From Helicobacteraceae bacterium (GTDB lineage: Bacteria; Campylobacterota; Campylobacteria; Campylobacterales; Sulfurimonadaceae): 5,000 bases of DNA. A program made the translations under genes and the position numbers. Below, piece after piece: positions 1-5,000 of this stretch (within the stretch, counting starts at the first letter, position 1; each line of letters starts with the position of its first letter). The notes below the pieces were generated by a model. It saw only the letters and a list, made by a program, of their open reading frames with translations, searched no databases and was not told the origin of the DNA. The stretch is from positions 1 to 5,000 of the forward strand of contig JALUJE010000215.1 in NCBI GenBank assembly GCA_027057185.1, read 5' to 3'.

Positions 1-126
1 TTTCAGACTTGCCGGAAGTATCTCGTATTTACTCGCAATCTCATTAAGTGTCTTTTCTCCCTCAAGCAGTTCCAGCACCACTTTGGTCTTGAACTCCGGA
101 GTGTATGTTTTTCGTCTCTTGCTCAT
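1..126 (-). CDS. IS3-family-type transposase OrfA, N-terminal part (runs off the left edge)
   Basis: The reverse strand from 126 down to 1 encodes 42 residues beginning MSKRRKTYTPEFKTKVVLEL and continuing LLEGEKTLNEIASKYEILPA. This is the usual opening of IS3-family OrfA proteins: a basic start, then the YTPEFK.KVVLE..eGEKTl.EIA.KY helix-turn-helix that binds the ends of the element. In this family OrfA and the downstream OrfB (DDE integrase core) are joined by programmed frameshifting; both remaining parts lie outside the window. The ATG at 124-126 is preceded on the same strand by purine-rich GGAG/AGGA (complement of 132-143), a good ribosome-binding site. The gene is divergent from the metal-efflux operon. 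The family call rests on recognition of the N-terminal motif only, so whether the copy is intact cannot be judged. Confidence 0.85.
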   Translation of the reverse strand, partial: MSKRRKTYTPEFKTKVVLELLEGEKTLNEIASKYEILPASLK

Positions 127-173
127 TCTCGTCCTCTCTCCTTTTTCGCTCTATGTTACATAATCTCTGTTTA

Positions 174-199
174 GTTTGTGGTCTTTTTTTGTGGGGACA
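174..199 (-). repeat. Candidate terminal inverted repeat of the IS (one copy visible)
   Basis: On the reverse strand this stretch starts TGTCCCCAC, then an A-run, then GACCACAAA. A TG start, a G/C-rich tip and a short A-rich internal stretch fit an IS3-family left end. The heptamer TTTGTGG occurs twice on the plus strand (175-181 and 188-194), which could be paired transposase contact sites. Only one end is present, so the inner limit is approximate. Confidence 0.4.
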
Positions 200-238
200 T
201 TATATGGATCTGGCGCAGACATATATTATACCGACAAA

Positions 239-258
239 ATACACTAGTAAGTGAGTAT
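239..258. promoter_or_regulatory. Imperfect dyad, possible operator
   Basis: ATAC-ACT at 239-245 and AGTGAGTAT at 250-258 are inverted around AGTA, with two unpaired bases in the right arm (CACT/AGTG core). Its place upstream of the operon would suit a repressor or activator site, but short AT-rich dyads are common by chance and it matches no operator family I can name. Confidence 0.15.
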
Positions 259-287
259 ATCATTCTCATTTTCACCTGTCAAACGAA

Positions 288-321
288 TTGCCATAACCTG
301 TTAATCGATATATGCTACAAT
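288..321 (+). promoter_or_regulatory. Candidate sigma70-type promoter just upstream of the small exported protein
   Basis: TTGCCA (288-293) matches TTGACA at five of six positions. It is 17 nt from TATGCT (311-316), which matches TATAAT at four of six. Alternatively TG at 313-314 precedes TACAAT (316-321), an extended -10 of the kind often used in Campylobacterota, where -35 boxes are weak. Either choice puts transcription start at about 323-328, almost on the ATG at 328, implying a leaderless or near-leaderless mRNA. The prediction is by eye only. Confidence 0.35.
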
Positions 322-327
322 ATATCC

Positions 328-633
328 ATGAAATATCAAAGCATCACTACATTGGTACTACTGTTCGCTCTGAGTTTCTCGGTAGTGCATGAGTATGCTT
401 TTGCTTTGTATGACAGCGAGCACTGCACCATAACGGAGTATGTACATGAGCTCTCGGCTCCCACATCACACGGTGACATTTGCGATATTCATTTTGAGTA
501 CCACCAGTCATTTTTGCTATCAAAAAACACACCGGTGCCCCTTTTTGAGTACCTCGCTTTGGTACAAAGAACCGGTAATGAATCATACAGTGTTCACATC
601 CCCACCAGCCTGTTTAAACCCCCTATTGCCTAA
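328..633 (+). CDS. Small exported His/Cys-containing protein of unknown function, first gene of the efflux operon
   Basis: The product is 101 residues. Residues 1-26 look like a Sec signal peptide: MK start, a hydrophobic stretch LVLLFALSFSVV, and probable cleavage after AFA (24-26), giving a mature protein of about 75 residues in the periplasm. The mature part holds Cys33 and Cys52 and His at 32, 40, 48, 55, 59 and 90, including the cluster HGDICDIHFEYH (48-59). It ends in a proline-rich tail, FKPPIA. The two Cys could form a disulfide or join the His residues in binding metal. I do not recognise a named family. Its place directly ahead of the outer-membrane factor gene suggests an accessory role in metal binding or sensing, which is inference. 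The reading frame stays open upstream to 178, but that extension enters the IS and would bury the signal peptide, so ATG 328 was chosen. No Shine-Dalgarno sequence precedes it, which is odd here because the next three genes all have one. Confidence 0.7.
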   Translation: MKYQSITTLVLLFALSFSVVHEYAFALYDSEHCTITEYVHELSAPTSHGDICDIHFEYHQSFLLSKNTPVPLFEYLALVQRTGNESYSVHIPTSLFKPPIA

Positions 634-672
634 ATAACTTCTCTTCACCCCTATAACCATATTTTATTTAGG
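629..672 (+). repeat. 9-bp perfect inverted repeat joining a stop codon to the next ribosome-binding site
   Basis: CCTAAATAA (629-637) and TTATTTAGG (664-672) are exact reverse complements separated by 26 nt. The left arm contains the TAA stop (631-633) of the small exported protein. The right arm contains the AGG of the AGGAA ribosome-binding site (670-674) of the outer-membrane factor gene. If folded in the mRNA, the stem would hide part of that site, and a ribosome finishing the upstream gene would open it. The stem has only two G-C pairs and lacks a following T-run, so it is not a convincing terminator. Confidence 0.45.
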
Positions 673-674
673 AA
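670..674 (+). promoter_or_regulatory. Ribosome-binding site of the outer-membrane factor gene
   Basis: AGGAA lies 6 nt before ATG 681 and 9 nt before the second in-frame ATG at 684. Both starts are workable. The 6-nt spacing equals that of the next gene, so 681 is preferred. Part of the site lies in the 629-672 inverted repeat. Confidence 0.6.
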
Positions 675-680
675 CCCTAT

Positions 681-1850
681 ATGATGAAAAAAATATCACT
701 CATTGTTTTTGTGGCATCATCCCTTTATGCGCAAAGTTTTGACACCTTCTTAAACAGTGCTATCCATAATAGTCCTTACCTCAAGTCTTCGCACTTGGGG
801 GTGACACAGGCAACATTGCAAGGCGAAATATTAACACGCTATAGCAACCCGGAACTCTCACTCGAATATGCACGATTTCAGGAAGATTCCAGCAGTGACA
901 ATAACGGTTTTTCCATTGACATAACGCAACCGCTGAGACTTTGGGGCATCAATCGTGACAAGCGTAATTTAGCAACAGAACAAGTACACACCGAACGCTC
1001 ACGCTATACCTTGAGCAAAGCACAGTTTATTCGTGACCTCTCTTTAGAGTACACCCTCTATGCCCGCCTCAAGAAACAGCTTGAACTGGGCAATGAAGAA
1101 TTACGTATTGCACAACATATTTTTGATATTTCGCAACAACGCTATCTCGCCGGTACGGTCTCACACGGCGTCATGCTTCAAGCACAGGTTGACTACGAAA
1201 TGGTTGCCGTTAAAATCGAGACTTTGCATCTCAATGCTTTAGAACAATATTATGCACTGTTGCGACATGCGGGCATGACCGAAGAGACACCACTTGAGTA
1301 TACCCATAACTTTACTGTATCTTCTGAAACACACAATACAAACCACCCGGAACTTCGCTACTTACAGCATCAAAGCAAACAGGCGCAGGCTGCCGCTGAG
1401 GTCAATACTCACGCTATAGAATGGACAACACTCCATGCCGGCTATGACCGTGAACCCGGTCAAGATATTGTACGTATGGGAGCGTCAATACCTTTGGCAC
1501 TGTTCAACACCCGTTCACAAGAGCGTCAAGTAGCACTCCTTGAAGCCGAAAGATCAACCCTTTTAGCTCAAAACTCCCAAGCTAAACTCACGATTGAACA
1601 TAGACGTCTGCAACAACAGCGCCACCTGCTCTTACGACTCAAAGAACAGCATAACAAGACGCTGAAGACACAAACAACACTTTTAAGTATGTTTGAAGAT
1701 GCTTATAAAATAGCACGTATTAATCTACTGGAACTCCAAAATATCAAAAATCGTCTGATTATGACAAAAGAACATCTCATCCAGACCGAAACGGCATTGC
1801 ATCAAAATGCTATTTACACAAACTATATTGCAGGAGCATATAATGACTAA
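681..1850 (+). CDS. czcC: CzcC/CusC-type outer-membrane factor (TolC superfamily) of a metal efflux system
   Basis: This 389-residue protein should form the trimeric outer-membrane channel and periplasmic tunnel of a tripartite metal exporter. Residues 1-17 are a signal peptide (MMKKISLIVFVASSLYA, cleavage before QS). There is no lipobox Cys, so unlike some TolC relatives it is probably not lipidated. DITQPLRLWG (80-89) fits the conserved QPL/WG stretch of CzcC-like proteins. Long helices follow, with RYLAGTVS at 154-161 matching the first-repeat RY.AG motif. A second repeat contains ASIPLALFNTRSQ, the SIPL.LFN motif of CzcC relatives, and a helix around IARINLLELQNIKNRL, equivalent to the second helical hairpin. 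The length is near that of CzcC proteins (about 400 residues). The gene follows the small exported protein by 47 nt and overlaps the adaptor gene by 8 nt. The family is clear; the exact metal is not readable from this protein. Confidence 0.88.
   Translation: MMKKISLIVFVASSLYAQSFDTFLNSAIHNSPYLKSSHLGVTQATLQGEILTRYSNPELSLEYARFQEDSSSDNNGFSIDITQPLRLWGINRDKRNLATEQVHTERSRYTLSKAQFIRDLSLEYTLYARLKKQLELGNEELRIAQHIFDISQQRYLAGTVSHGVMLQAQVDYEMVAVKIETLHLNALEQYYALLRHAGMTEETPLEYTHNFTVSSETHNTNHPELRYLQHQSKQAQAAAEVNTHAIEWTTLHAGYDREPGQDIVRMGASIPLALFNTRSQERQVALLEAERSTLLAQNSQAKLTIEHRRLQQQRHLLLRLKEQHNKTLKTQTTLLSMFEDAYKIARINLLELQNIKNRLIMTKEHLIQTETALHQNAIYTNYIAGAYND
1832..1836 (+). promoter_or_regulatory. Ribosome-binding site that fixes the adaptor start
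   Basis: AGGAG lies inside the end of the czcC-like gene, 6 nt before ATG 1843. An in-frame ATG at 1807 would add 12 residues ahead of the signal peptide and has no comparable site, so 1843 is the start. Confidence 0.8.
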
Positions 1851-3045
1851 ACTATTCTTTCTTTGTGCCGTAACACTCTGTCTTTATGCGGTTGAAATAC
1901 CTATTAAACACGCTGAAAAACGGGCATTTGGAACCTCGGTAACACTCAACTCTCAGATTGTACAGCTCTCCAATGCCAAACAATCCATTATGTCGTTGGT
2001 CGGCGGGCATATTGAACACTATTATGTCAAAGCCGGTCAACGGGTTGCCAAGGGTGACAAAATTGTTCTGATCGAGTCGATTGTCGTCTCGAAAATGACT
2101 GCAGAATATATTGCCAACAAAAAACAGTTTCAAGCACAAGAACAAAACTATCGCGCCACAAAAAAGCTTTACGACAAGGGCATGACATCCATGCAGGAAC
2201 TCAATGCACAAAGTATGAAAAAAAATGCACTACTGGCAAGACTCAATGCCCTTGCATCGCAGCTCAAAACCCTTGAAATCAATACCAAAAATCTCTCAGA
2301 AGCAACAGCCAATTTCACCCTGTATGCACACAGTGACGGCGTGGTTTCTGAAATACTGCAACCGGTTCATTCCAGCATTAAAGAAGATACACCCATCATC
2401 TCTTTAGTCAAAGAACAGGCATTTTATCTCAAATCATTTCTTCCACTTGAGTATGCCTCCAAAGTACATATTGGACAAAAAATCGTACTCCGACACAATG
2501 GTCGCAATATCATCTCTCATGTCACTCAAATTTTACCCAAAGTCGATAGTGCCACCCAGCGCATTGTGCTACTTTCCAATATTGAAGAAGCCACGCAAAA
2601 TCTTTACATCAATGCCTATGTCCCAGCAACACTCTATTTCAACGCCACGAAATCATATGTTGCCGTAGAAAAATCGGCACTCTCTTTTTTCCAAAATGAG
2701 TGGGTTGTATTTATGCCGACCGAAGCATCCCATGATGAGCACGAAGAAGATGATCACGGCACTCACGATGACCATGAAGATCATAGCGGACACGATCATG
2801 AAGACCACACCGGACATGACCATGATACTGCTCATGAAGAACATACCAAAAACGCTCATGATGACCATGAAGAACACCAAGATGACGCAATACCCTATAC
2901 GCTAAGAGTAGTAGAGATCATTACCGAAGATGAAAGTTTTGTAGCACTCAAAGGACTTCGTGAAGGTGAAGCCTATGTAAGTGACAAGAGTTACTATGTC
3001 AAGTCGATGCTGCTAAAGTCATCGCTTGGCGGACACGGTCATTAG
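1843..3045 (+). CDS. czcB: CzcB-type periplasmic adaptor (membrane fusion protein) with a His/Asp/Glu-rich insert
   Basis: The 400-residue adaptor should link the inner-membrane RND pump to the outer-membrane channel and may hand metal to the pump. Residues 1-16 are a signal peptide ending LYA. The first lipoyl half is at about 49-80 (GGHIEHYYVKAGQRVAKGDK). A helical hairpin covers about 83-155, with its tip near 109-116; L109-x6-S116 fits the second part of the R-x3-L-x6-S tip motif that contacts the outer-membrane factor, but the Arg position is shifted by one. The second lipoyl half starts at about 158 (FTLYAHSDGVVSEIL), followed by a beta-barrel (about 190-265) and a membrane-proximal domain. 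That last domain is interrupted at 297-348 by a metal-binding-like insert (16 His, 14 Asp, 9 Glu of 52) and resumes with YTLRVVEI. The product ends LGGHGH. The gene overlaps the upstream gene by 8 nt (ATGACTAA), suggesting translational coupling. The acidic/His composition without Met favours divalent ions over Cu(I)/Ag(I); this is inference. Confidence 0.9.
   Translation: MTKLFFLCAVTLCLYAVEIPIKHAEKRAFGTSVTLNSQIVQLSNAKQSIMSLVGGHIEHYYVKAGQRVAKGDKIVLIESIVVSKMTAEYIANKKQFQAQEQNYRATKKLYDKGMTSMQELNAQSMKKNALLARLNALASQLKTLEINTKNLSEATANFTLYAHSDGVVSEILQPVHSSIKEDTPIISLVKEQAFYLKSFLPLEYASKVHIGQKIVLRHNGRNIISHVTQILPKVDSATQRIVLLSNIEEATQNLYINAYVPATLYFNATKSYVAVEKSALSFFQNEWVVFMPTEASHDEHEEDDHGTHDDHEDHSGHDHEDHTGHDHDTAHEEHTKNAHDDHEEHQDDAIPYTLRVVEIITEDESFVALKGLREGEAYVSDKSYYVKSMLLKSSLGGHGH
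2731..2886 (+). other. His/Asp/Glu-rich insert in the adaptor (codons 297-348)
   Basis: By direct count, 39 of the 52 encoded residues are His, Asp or Glu, and there is no Met or Cys. It sits between two strands of the C-terminal membrane-proximal domain (…NEWVVFMP before, YTLRVVEI after), so it is probably a flexible loop facing the periplasm. CzcB-family adaptors often carry such segments, and they are thought to bind Zn, Co, Cd or Ni. A role here in buffering metal or gating the pump is inferred. Confidence 0.85.
2773..2820 (+). repeat. Two tandem 24-nt units encoding HEDHSGHD / HEDHTGHD
   Basis: Units at 2773-2796 and 2797-2820 differ at 5 of 24 bases. Four differences are silent third-position changes and one is Ser to Thr. 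This looks like an in-frame duplication that expanded the metal-binding loop and then drifted while the peptide was kept. Confidence 0.75.
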
Positions 3046-3048
3046 GAG
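3044..3048 (+). promoter_or_regulatory. Ribosome-binding site deciding the pump start
   Basis: AGGAG overlaps the TAG stop of the adaptor gene (3043-3045). It is 3 nt from ATG 3052 and 6 nt from ATG 3055. The 6-nt spacing is normal and equals that of the two preceding genes, so 3055 is chosen. The overlap with the stop suggests terminating ribosomes re-initiate directly on the pump gene. Confidence 0.65.
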
Positions 3049-3054
3049 CAGATG

Positions 3055-5000
3055 ATGTTATCTACTCTCATTGACCTCTCACTCAGGTACAAACTTCTGG
3101 TTATCGCACTTTTTATGGCAGTCATGGCACTAGGATTTCGCGCCTATGAAAATATTCCCATTGATGCCTTTCCCGACATTACTCCCAAACAGGTTGTCAT
3201 CTATACCGAGAGTCCGGGAAACTCGGCAGAAGATATTGAAAAGCTCATTACCTATCCACTGGAATCCGCTATTTCAGGCATGGCAGGCGTTAAACAGATT
3301 CTCTCCAACTCCTTTTTTGGTCTCTCATACGTCTCAGTATTTTTCGAAGACGATATGGACATCTATTTTTTACGACAGCTCATGAGCGAACGGCTGGCAA
3401 GTGTCGATATTCCGCAAGGGTGGGGGAAACCCACACTCGGTCCCAATACTACCGGATTGGGTCAAGTGTTTTGGTATGAGATTAAAGACCGTACCGGCAC
3501 CTACTCGCTCCGTGATATTCGACAGATGCAAGACTATATTGTTACCCCGCTGTTTAAAAGTGTCAGCGGTGTTGAAGAGGTCATCAGCTGGGGCGGCTAT
3601 GAAAAACAGTACAATGTTCTCATTGACACTTCCAAACTTCAAAATATCGGTATTACCTATGAAGACATTGTCCATGCATTGCAGCGAAGCAACAAAGCCG
3701 CGGGCGGACAGTATTTGGAGTTTAACAAAGAACAGTACCTCATCCGTGGTGCAGGACTCTATAAAAGCCTGGATGACATTCGTCATACCGTCATTAAATC
3801 CGCTAACGGACACGCAGTAACAATACAGGATATCGCTACTGTAGAATCGGGTTCAGCACCACGATTTGGTGCGGTAAGTATTGACGGCAAAGAAGCAGTT
3901 ATGGGAATGGTACTGCAACGTACCGCAACCAATGCCGCCAAAGTAGTCGAAGCGATCAAAGCCAAAATTGAAACGGTCAATACGGCACTTCCTGAAGGGG
4001 TCAGTATTCACACAATCTATGATCGCACAGAGATTACACATAAAGCAGTCAATACCATGAGTAATGCACTGTTGACAGGAGTCATTTTAGTGACGTTCGT
4101 ACTCTTTTTGTTTCTATTTGAGTTACGTTCGGCATTTATTGTCATCATCTCCTTGCCTGTATCGCTACTGATTGCTTTTTTACTCATGGATTATTACGGT
4201 ATTAGTGCCAACCTCATGAGTCTGAGCGGACTTGCCATTGCGGTAGGAATGATTGTCGATGGTACCATTGTCGTCGTCGAAAACTGTTTTAGAAAGCTTC
4301 ATGACGAGCCAAATACACCGAAACTACAGCTCATTGCCGAATCAACCAAAGAGGTAGCAACCCCCGTGACCTTTGCCGTACTTATTATTGCCGCGGTTTT
4401 CATACCGCTGCTGAGTCTTGATGGACTTGCCGGAAAACTCTACACACCGATGGCAATGAATATTGTTTTTGTCATGTTGGGTTCGTTGACCGTAGCACTC
4501 ATTTTGGTGCCGGTATTGGCATTTTTGCTGCTAAAGCCCACCAAATCCAGTGACAACGTCATTATGCGGGCTCTAAAAAACGGATATGCTCCTCTTTTAA
4601 TGTTTGCACTCGGTCATGCCAAAAGTTTACTCATTGCCGTCACACTTCTATTTTTTGGATTGGTATATCTACTGGCAATTCAGGGCAGAGAGTTTATGCC
4701 AAGCCTCAACGAAGAGTCTATTATGTACCGGGTTATCGCCATTCCCGGAACAGCTCTGACACAATCCCTACAGACCGCAAGTGCTATTGAAACATATTTG
4801 CTCAAACACTACCCCGATGACGTGGCTTCCGTACTCTCCATGGCAGGACGCAGTGAAAAAGGTGAAACCGCTCAGGCAAACTACATGGAAGTATTGCTGA
4901 CGCTAAAACCGGGCATTGCCGATTTGCCGGCACTGACCCACCGTATGAATGAAGATCTCGAACGCACGTTTACTCATGTTGCTTTTGTACCGACACAACC
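3055..5000 (+). CDS. czcA: CzcA/CusA-type heavy-metal efflux RND pump, N-terminal ~648 residues (runs off the right edge)
   Basis: This is the inner-membrane, proton-driven pump of the tripartite exporter; family members are about 1,030-1,060 residues, so roughly 400 lie outside the window. The frame is open from 3052/3055 to 5000. TM1 covers about 14-31, followed by the HME-RND stretch IPIDAFPDITPKQVVIYTES (34-53). The porter and docking domains run to about 335. TM2 is at about 338-357, TM3 361-380, TM4 387-408, TM5 435-455, TM6 465-493 and TM7 524-542, and the second periplasmic half starts at REFMPSLNEES (545-555). TM4 reads GLAIAVGMIVDG…VEN. D402 and E409 match CzcA Asp408 and Glu415, while A396 stands where CzcA has Asp402. 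CusA also has Ala there but carries DA rather than DG. The CusA substrate Met573 and Met623 positions appear to be Arg559 and Tyr in my by-eye alignment. GRSEKGETAQ in the porter region resembles neither the CzcA nor the CusA DP-containing version. Family certain, metal uncertain. Confidence 0.93.
   Translation, partial: MLSTLIDLSLRYKLLVIALFMAVMALGFRAYENIPIDAFPDITPKQVVIYTESPGNSAEDIEKLITYPLESAISGMAGVKQILSNSFFGLSYVSVFFEDDMDIYFLRQLMSERLASVDIPQGWGKPTLGPNTTGLGQVFWYEIKDRTGTYSLRDIRQMQDYIVTPLFKSVSGVEEVISWGGYEKQYNVLIDTSKLQNIGITYEDIVHALQRSNKAAGGQYLEFNKEQYLIRGAGLYKSLDDIRHTVIKSANGHAVTIQDIATVESGSAPRFGAVSIDGKEAVMGMVLQRTATNAAKVVEAIKAKIETVNTALPEGVSIHTIYDRTEITHKAVNTMSNALLTGVILVTFVLFLFLFELRSAFIVIISLPVSLLIAFLLMDYYGISANLMSLSGLAIAVGMIVDGTIVVVENCFRKLHDEPNTPKLQLIAESTKEVATPVTFAVLIIAAVFIPLLSLDGLAGKLYTPMAMNIVFVMLGSLTVALILVPVLAFLLLKPTKSSDNVIMRALKNGYAPLLMFALGHAKSLLIAVTLLFFGLVYLLAIQGREFMPSLNEESIMYRVIAIPGTALTQSLQTASAIETYLLKHYPDDVASVLSMAGRSEKGETAQANYMEVLLTLKPGIADLPALTHRMNEDLERTFTHVAFVPTQ

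Larger units (their letters stand above)
1..199 (-). mobile_element. Left end of an IS3-family-like insertion sequence (partial)
   Basis: The element contains the start of orfA (1-126, reverse strand) and a leader of about 73 nt up to a probable terminus at 199. Read on the reverse strand, the terminus begins TGTCCCCACAAAAAAAGACC, and IS3-family elements characteristically start with TG and end with CA. A leader of this size between the terminal repeat and orfA is normal for the family. The opposite end is off the window, so the terminal repeat and the target-site duplication (3-4 bp just right of 199 would be expected) cannot be confirmed. The element is inserted about 128 bp upstream of the first operon gene, with its transposase transcribed away from the operon. 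Confidence 0.65.
200..327 (+). promoter_or_regulatory. Upstream regulatory region of the efflux operon
   Basis: This 128-nt AT-rich stretch lies between the probable IS tip and the first operon gene and contains no convincing gene. The best promoter candidate close to the gene is TTGCCA at 288-293, a 17-nt spacer, then TATGCT at 311-316. An overlapping alternative is an extended -10, TGCTACAAT at 313-321. A third possible -10, TATTAT at 224-229, would give a leader of roughly 90 nt but has no good -35 box. No regulator binding site could be matched to a known family. Confidence 0.4.

Noticed and set aside
178..327. N-terminal extension of the small exported protein to an ATG at 178
   Set aside because: The extension begins inside the IS tip, adds about 50 residues with no domain, and would place the signal peptide internally. 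The frame is probably open by chance.
347..586. Reverse-strand open frame opposite the small exported protein
   Set aside because: The translation is low-complexity and basic, with no recognisable motif. The plus-strand frame has a clear signal peptide and operon context.
629..672. Inverted repeat as an intrinsic terminator between the first two genes
   Set aside because: The stem is AT-rich with a 26-nt loop and no T-run follows. The next gene begins 9 nt later.
1852..2211. Reverse-strand frame of 119 codons opposite the adaptor start
   Set aside because: It lies wholly inside the well-supported adaptor gene, has no ribosome-binding site of note and resembles no family.
2773..2820. Short tandem units as a CRISPR or regulatory repeat
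   Set aside because: The units are directly adjacent without spacers, are in frame and encode a conserved peptide. They are a coding duplication.
2653..2880. Reverse-strand frame rich in Met/Val/Ile/Phe that looks like a membrane protein
   Set aside because: It is the complement of the CAT/GAT/GAA codons of the His/Asp/Glu insert, which read as Met/Ile/Phe-type codons on the other strand.
2696..2905. Plus-strand frame rich in Met/Thr over the same insert
   Set aside because: It is a frame-shifted reading of the His/Asp repeat and not a Met-rich copper protein.
3370..3813. Reverse-strand 147-codon frame and the overlapping plus-strand frame 3401-3820
   Set aside because: Both lie inside the pump gene, whose own frame encodes unmistakable HME-RND sequence throughout.

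Overview
The window carries the start of a heavy-metal efflux locus of the CzcCBA/CusCBA type (HME-RND), next to the end of an insertion sequence. Moderate-to-low GC, short Gram-negative signal peptides ending in LYA, and the overall gene style suggest a Campylobacterota bacterium (Sulfurimonas/Sulfurovum-like). That placement is an impression from the sequence and has not been tested by a search.

Layout: (1) Positions 1-199 hold the left end of an IS3-family-like element. The first 42 codons of its orfA run leftward off the window, and the probable outer tip is near 199. (2) Positions 200-327 form the only promoter-sized gap, with weak sigma70-like boxes and an imperfect dyad. (3) Positions 328-633 encode a 101-residue exported protein of unknown function, rich in His with two Cys. 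(4) Positions 681-1850 encode a CzcC/TolC-type outer-membrane factor. (5) Positions 1843-3045 encode a CzcB-type periplasmic adaptor with a 52-residue His/Asp/Glu insert. (6) Positions 3055-5000 encode the N-terminal ~648 residues of a CzcA-type RND pump that continues beyond the window.

The four rightward genes look like one operon. The gap between the first two is 47 nt and is spanned by a 9-bp inverted repeat linking the stop codon of the first gene to the ribosome-binding site of the second. The czcC-like and czcB-like genes overlap by 8 nt, and the czcB-like and czcA-like genes are 9 nt apart. The pump, adaptor and outer-membrane channel should form a tripartite complex that exports metal ions from the periplasm (and perhaps cytoplasm) across the outer membrane, driven by protons. 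The His/acidic insert in the adaptor points to divalent ions such as Zn, Co, Cd or Ni. The TM4 signature of the pump is mixed, because the first of the three CzcA acidic residues is Ala, so the substrate cannot be assigned firmly.

The least understood part is the small exported His/Cys protein that leads the operon. It is a plausible periplasmic metal-binding or sensing accessory. No regulator gene (two-component, MerR, ArsR) is visible in the window.
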